A stretch of 64,000 nucleotides of DNA from Ischnura elegans (Eukaryota > Arthropoda > Insecta > Odonata > Coenagrionidae), in the NCBI RefSeq assembly GCF_921293095.1, contig NC_060254.1, positions 2,666,001-2,730,000 of the forward strand, in the 5' to 3' direction. Within the stretch, counting starts at the first letter, position 1. Each line of letters starts with the position of its first letter. A program made the translations under genes and the position numbers. Of this stretch, positions 63,690 through 64,000 are shown in pieces. Under the pieces are notes generated by a model that saw only the letters and a list, made by a program, of their open reading frames with translations, made no database searches and had not been told where the DNA came from.

Positions 63690-64000
63690 GGAATGGGGTT
63701 GTCCACTCAGACCTGAAATTGCAATTTAATGAGATAATTTGGTAGATTGATGGGCAGGATGAGTGATAAAGAGGAAAAGATCTTCCTCATTCAGTCATAA
63801 CTAGAAAATGGAATCATGCAAAAATTGCTGCCCACTCGTCATGAGTTTAGCGATGTCATTAAAGTTCTGGTTCATTAAGTCATTCACAAGGGCCCAATCT
63901 TTGATGGAAAGAATCTCTCGTTAGATTGCTTACGGCAACGAACCCCATTGGTTGCATGCGCAAGGCCAAGAAGGGGAAGAGAAGCAGTGAGCCCCTCAGC
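63690..64000 (+). repeat. Dispersed repeat family R3, copy 3 (cut by window end)
   Basis: Contains 'agatcttcctcattcagtca', 'gcccactcgtcatgagttta', 'cattaaagttctggttcatt' and 'gggcccaatctttgatggaa', in the same order as the inverted copy at 61440-61700. The element continues past the end of the window. Confidence 0.72.

Noticed and set aside
1-64000. Bacterial-style operons, riboswitches, terminators or integrons
   Set aside because: The sequence is eukaryotic (splice signals, SINEs, LINEs, Polinton); no such element was seen.

Overview
The window looks like intergenic or intronic DNA from an arthropod, most likely an insect. It is AT-rich and spliceosomal, with few long reading frames and many decayed transposons. 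The strongest clues to the host are a Polinton (Maverick) whose capsid, penton-like and integrase genes resemble those of insect Polintons, tRNA-derived SINEs, a Mag-like Ty3/gypsy gag fragment, and an arthropod-type initiator promoter. I cannot name a species.

Layout. 1-5.4 kb: no recognisable gene, one diverged duplicated block, and one member of an inverted repeat pair. 5.4-13.4 kb: a probable promoter with first exon, followed by two diverged copies of a tandemly duplicated block. Each copy carries an exon-like segment with conserved splice signals. Copy 1 is interrupted by a 2-kb inverted-repeat element (6416-8393) packed with minisatellites and containing a nested hAT-like MITE. 14.26-29.75 kb: a 15.5-kb Polinton with terminal inverted repeats and a perfect 6-bp target duplication. 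29.9-36.5 kb: a long hairpin, a Ty3/gypsy gag remnant, a third piece of the duplicated block, a CpG-rich probable promoter, a second copy of a repeat also found inside the Polinton, and a decayed LINE reverse transcriptase. 36.5-43 kb: sparse, with LINE and MITE remnants and a 1.56-kb GATGGGG-type minisatellite. 43-51 kb: a large foldback structure with two tRNA-like genes, a SINE pair, and a 2.25-kb transposon with long inverted ends. 51-64 kb: a 1.2-kb minisatellite built from 16- and 20-bp units, exon-like segments on both strands, MITEs, a pogo/Tigger-like end, and a three-copy dispersed repeat.

The Polinton is the one coherent multi-gene system. Its minus-strand array encodes protein-primed DNA polymerase, packaging ATPase, two small conserved proteins, a 180-residue protein, integrase, penton-like protein, a basic pVI/core-like protein, the double-jelly-roll major capsid protein, a BIR-containing protein, an adenovirus-type protease and an unrecognised terminal protein. 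A short arm reads the other way and carries a Cys-rich frame. Together these are replication, packaging, virion and possible anti-apoptosis functions of a virus-like element. The nearly identical ends and perfect target duplication indicate a recent insertion. By eye the element is mostly whole, with a handful of breaks, and is treated here as a fossil.

The tandem blocks on both sides show that the Polinton landed inside an older, repeatedly duplicated host locus. Everything here is read by eye; no alignments or searches were run.
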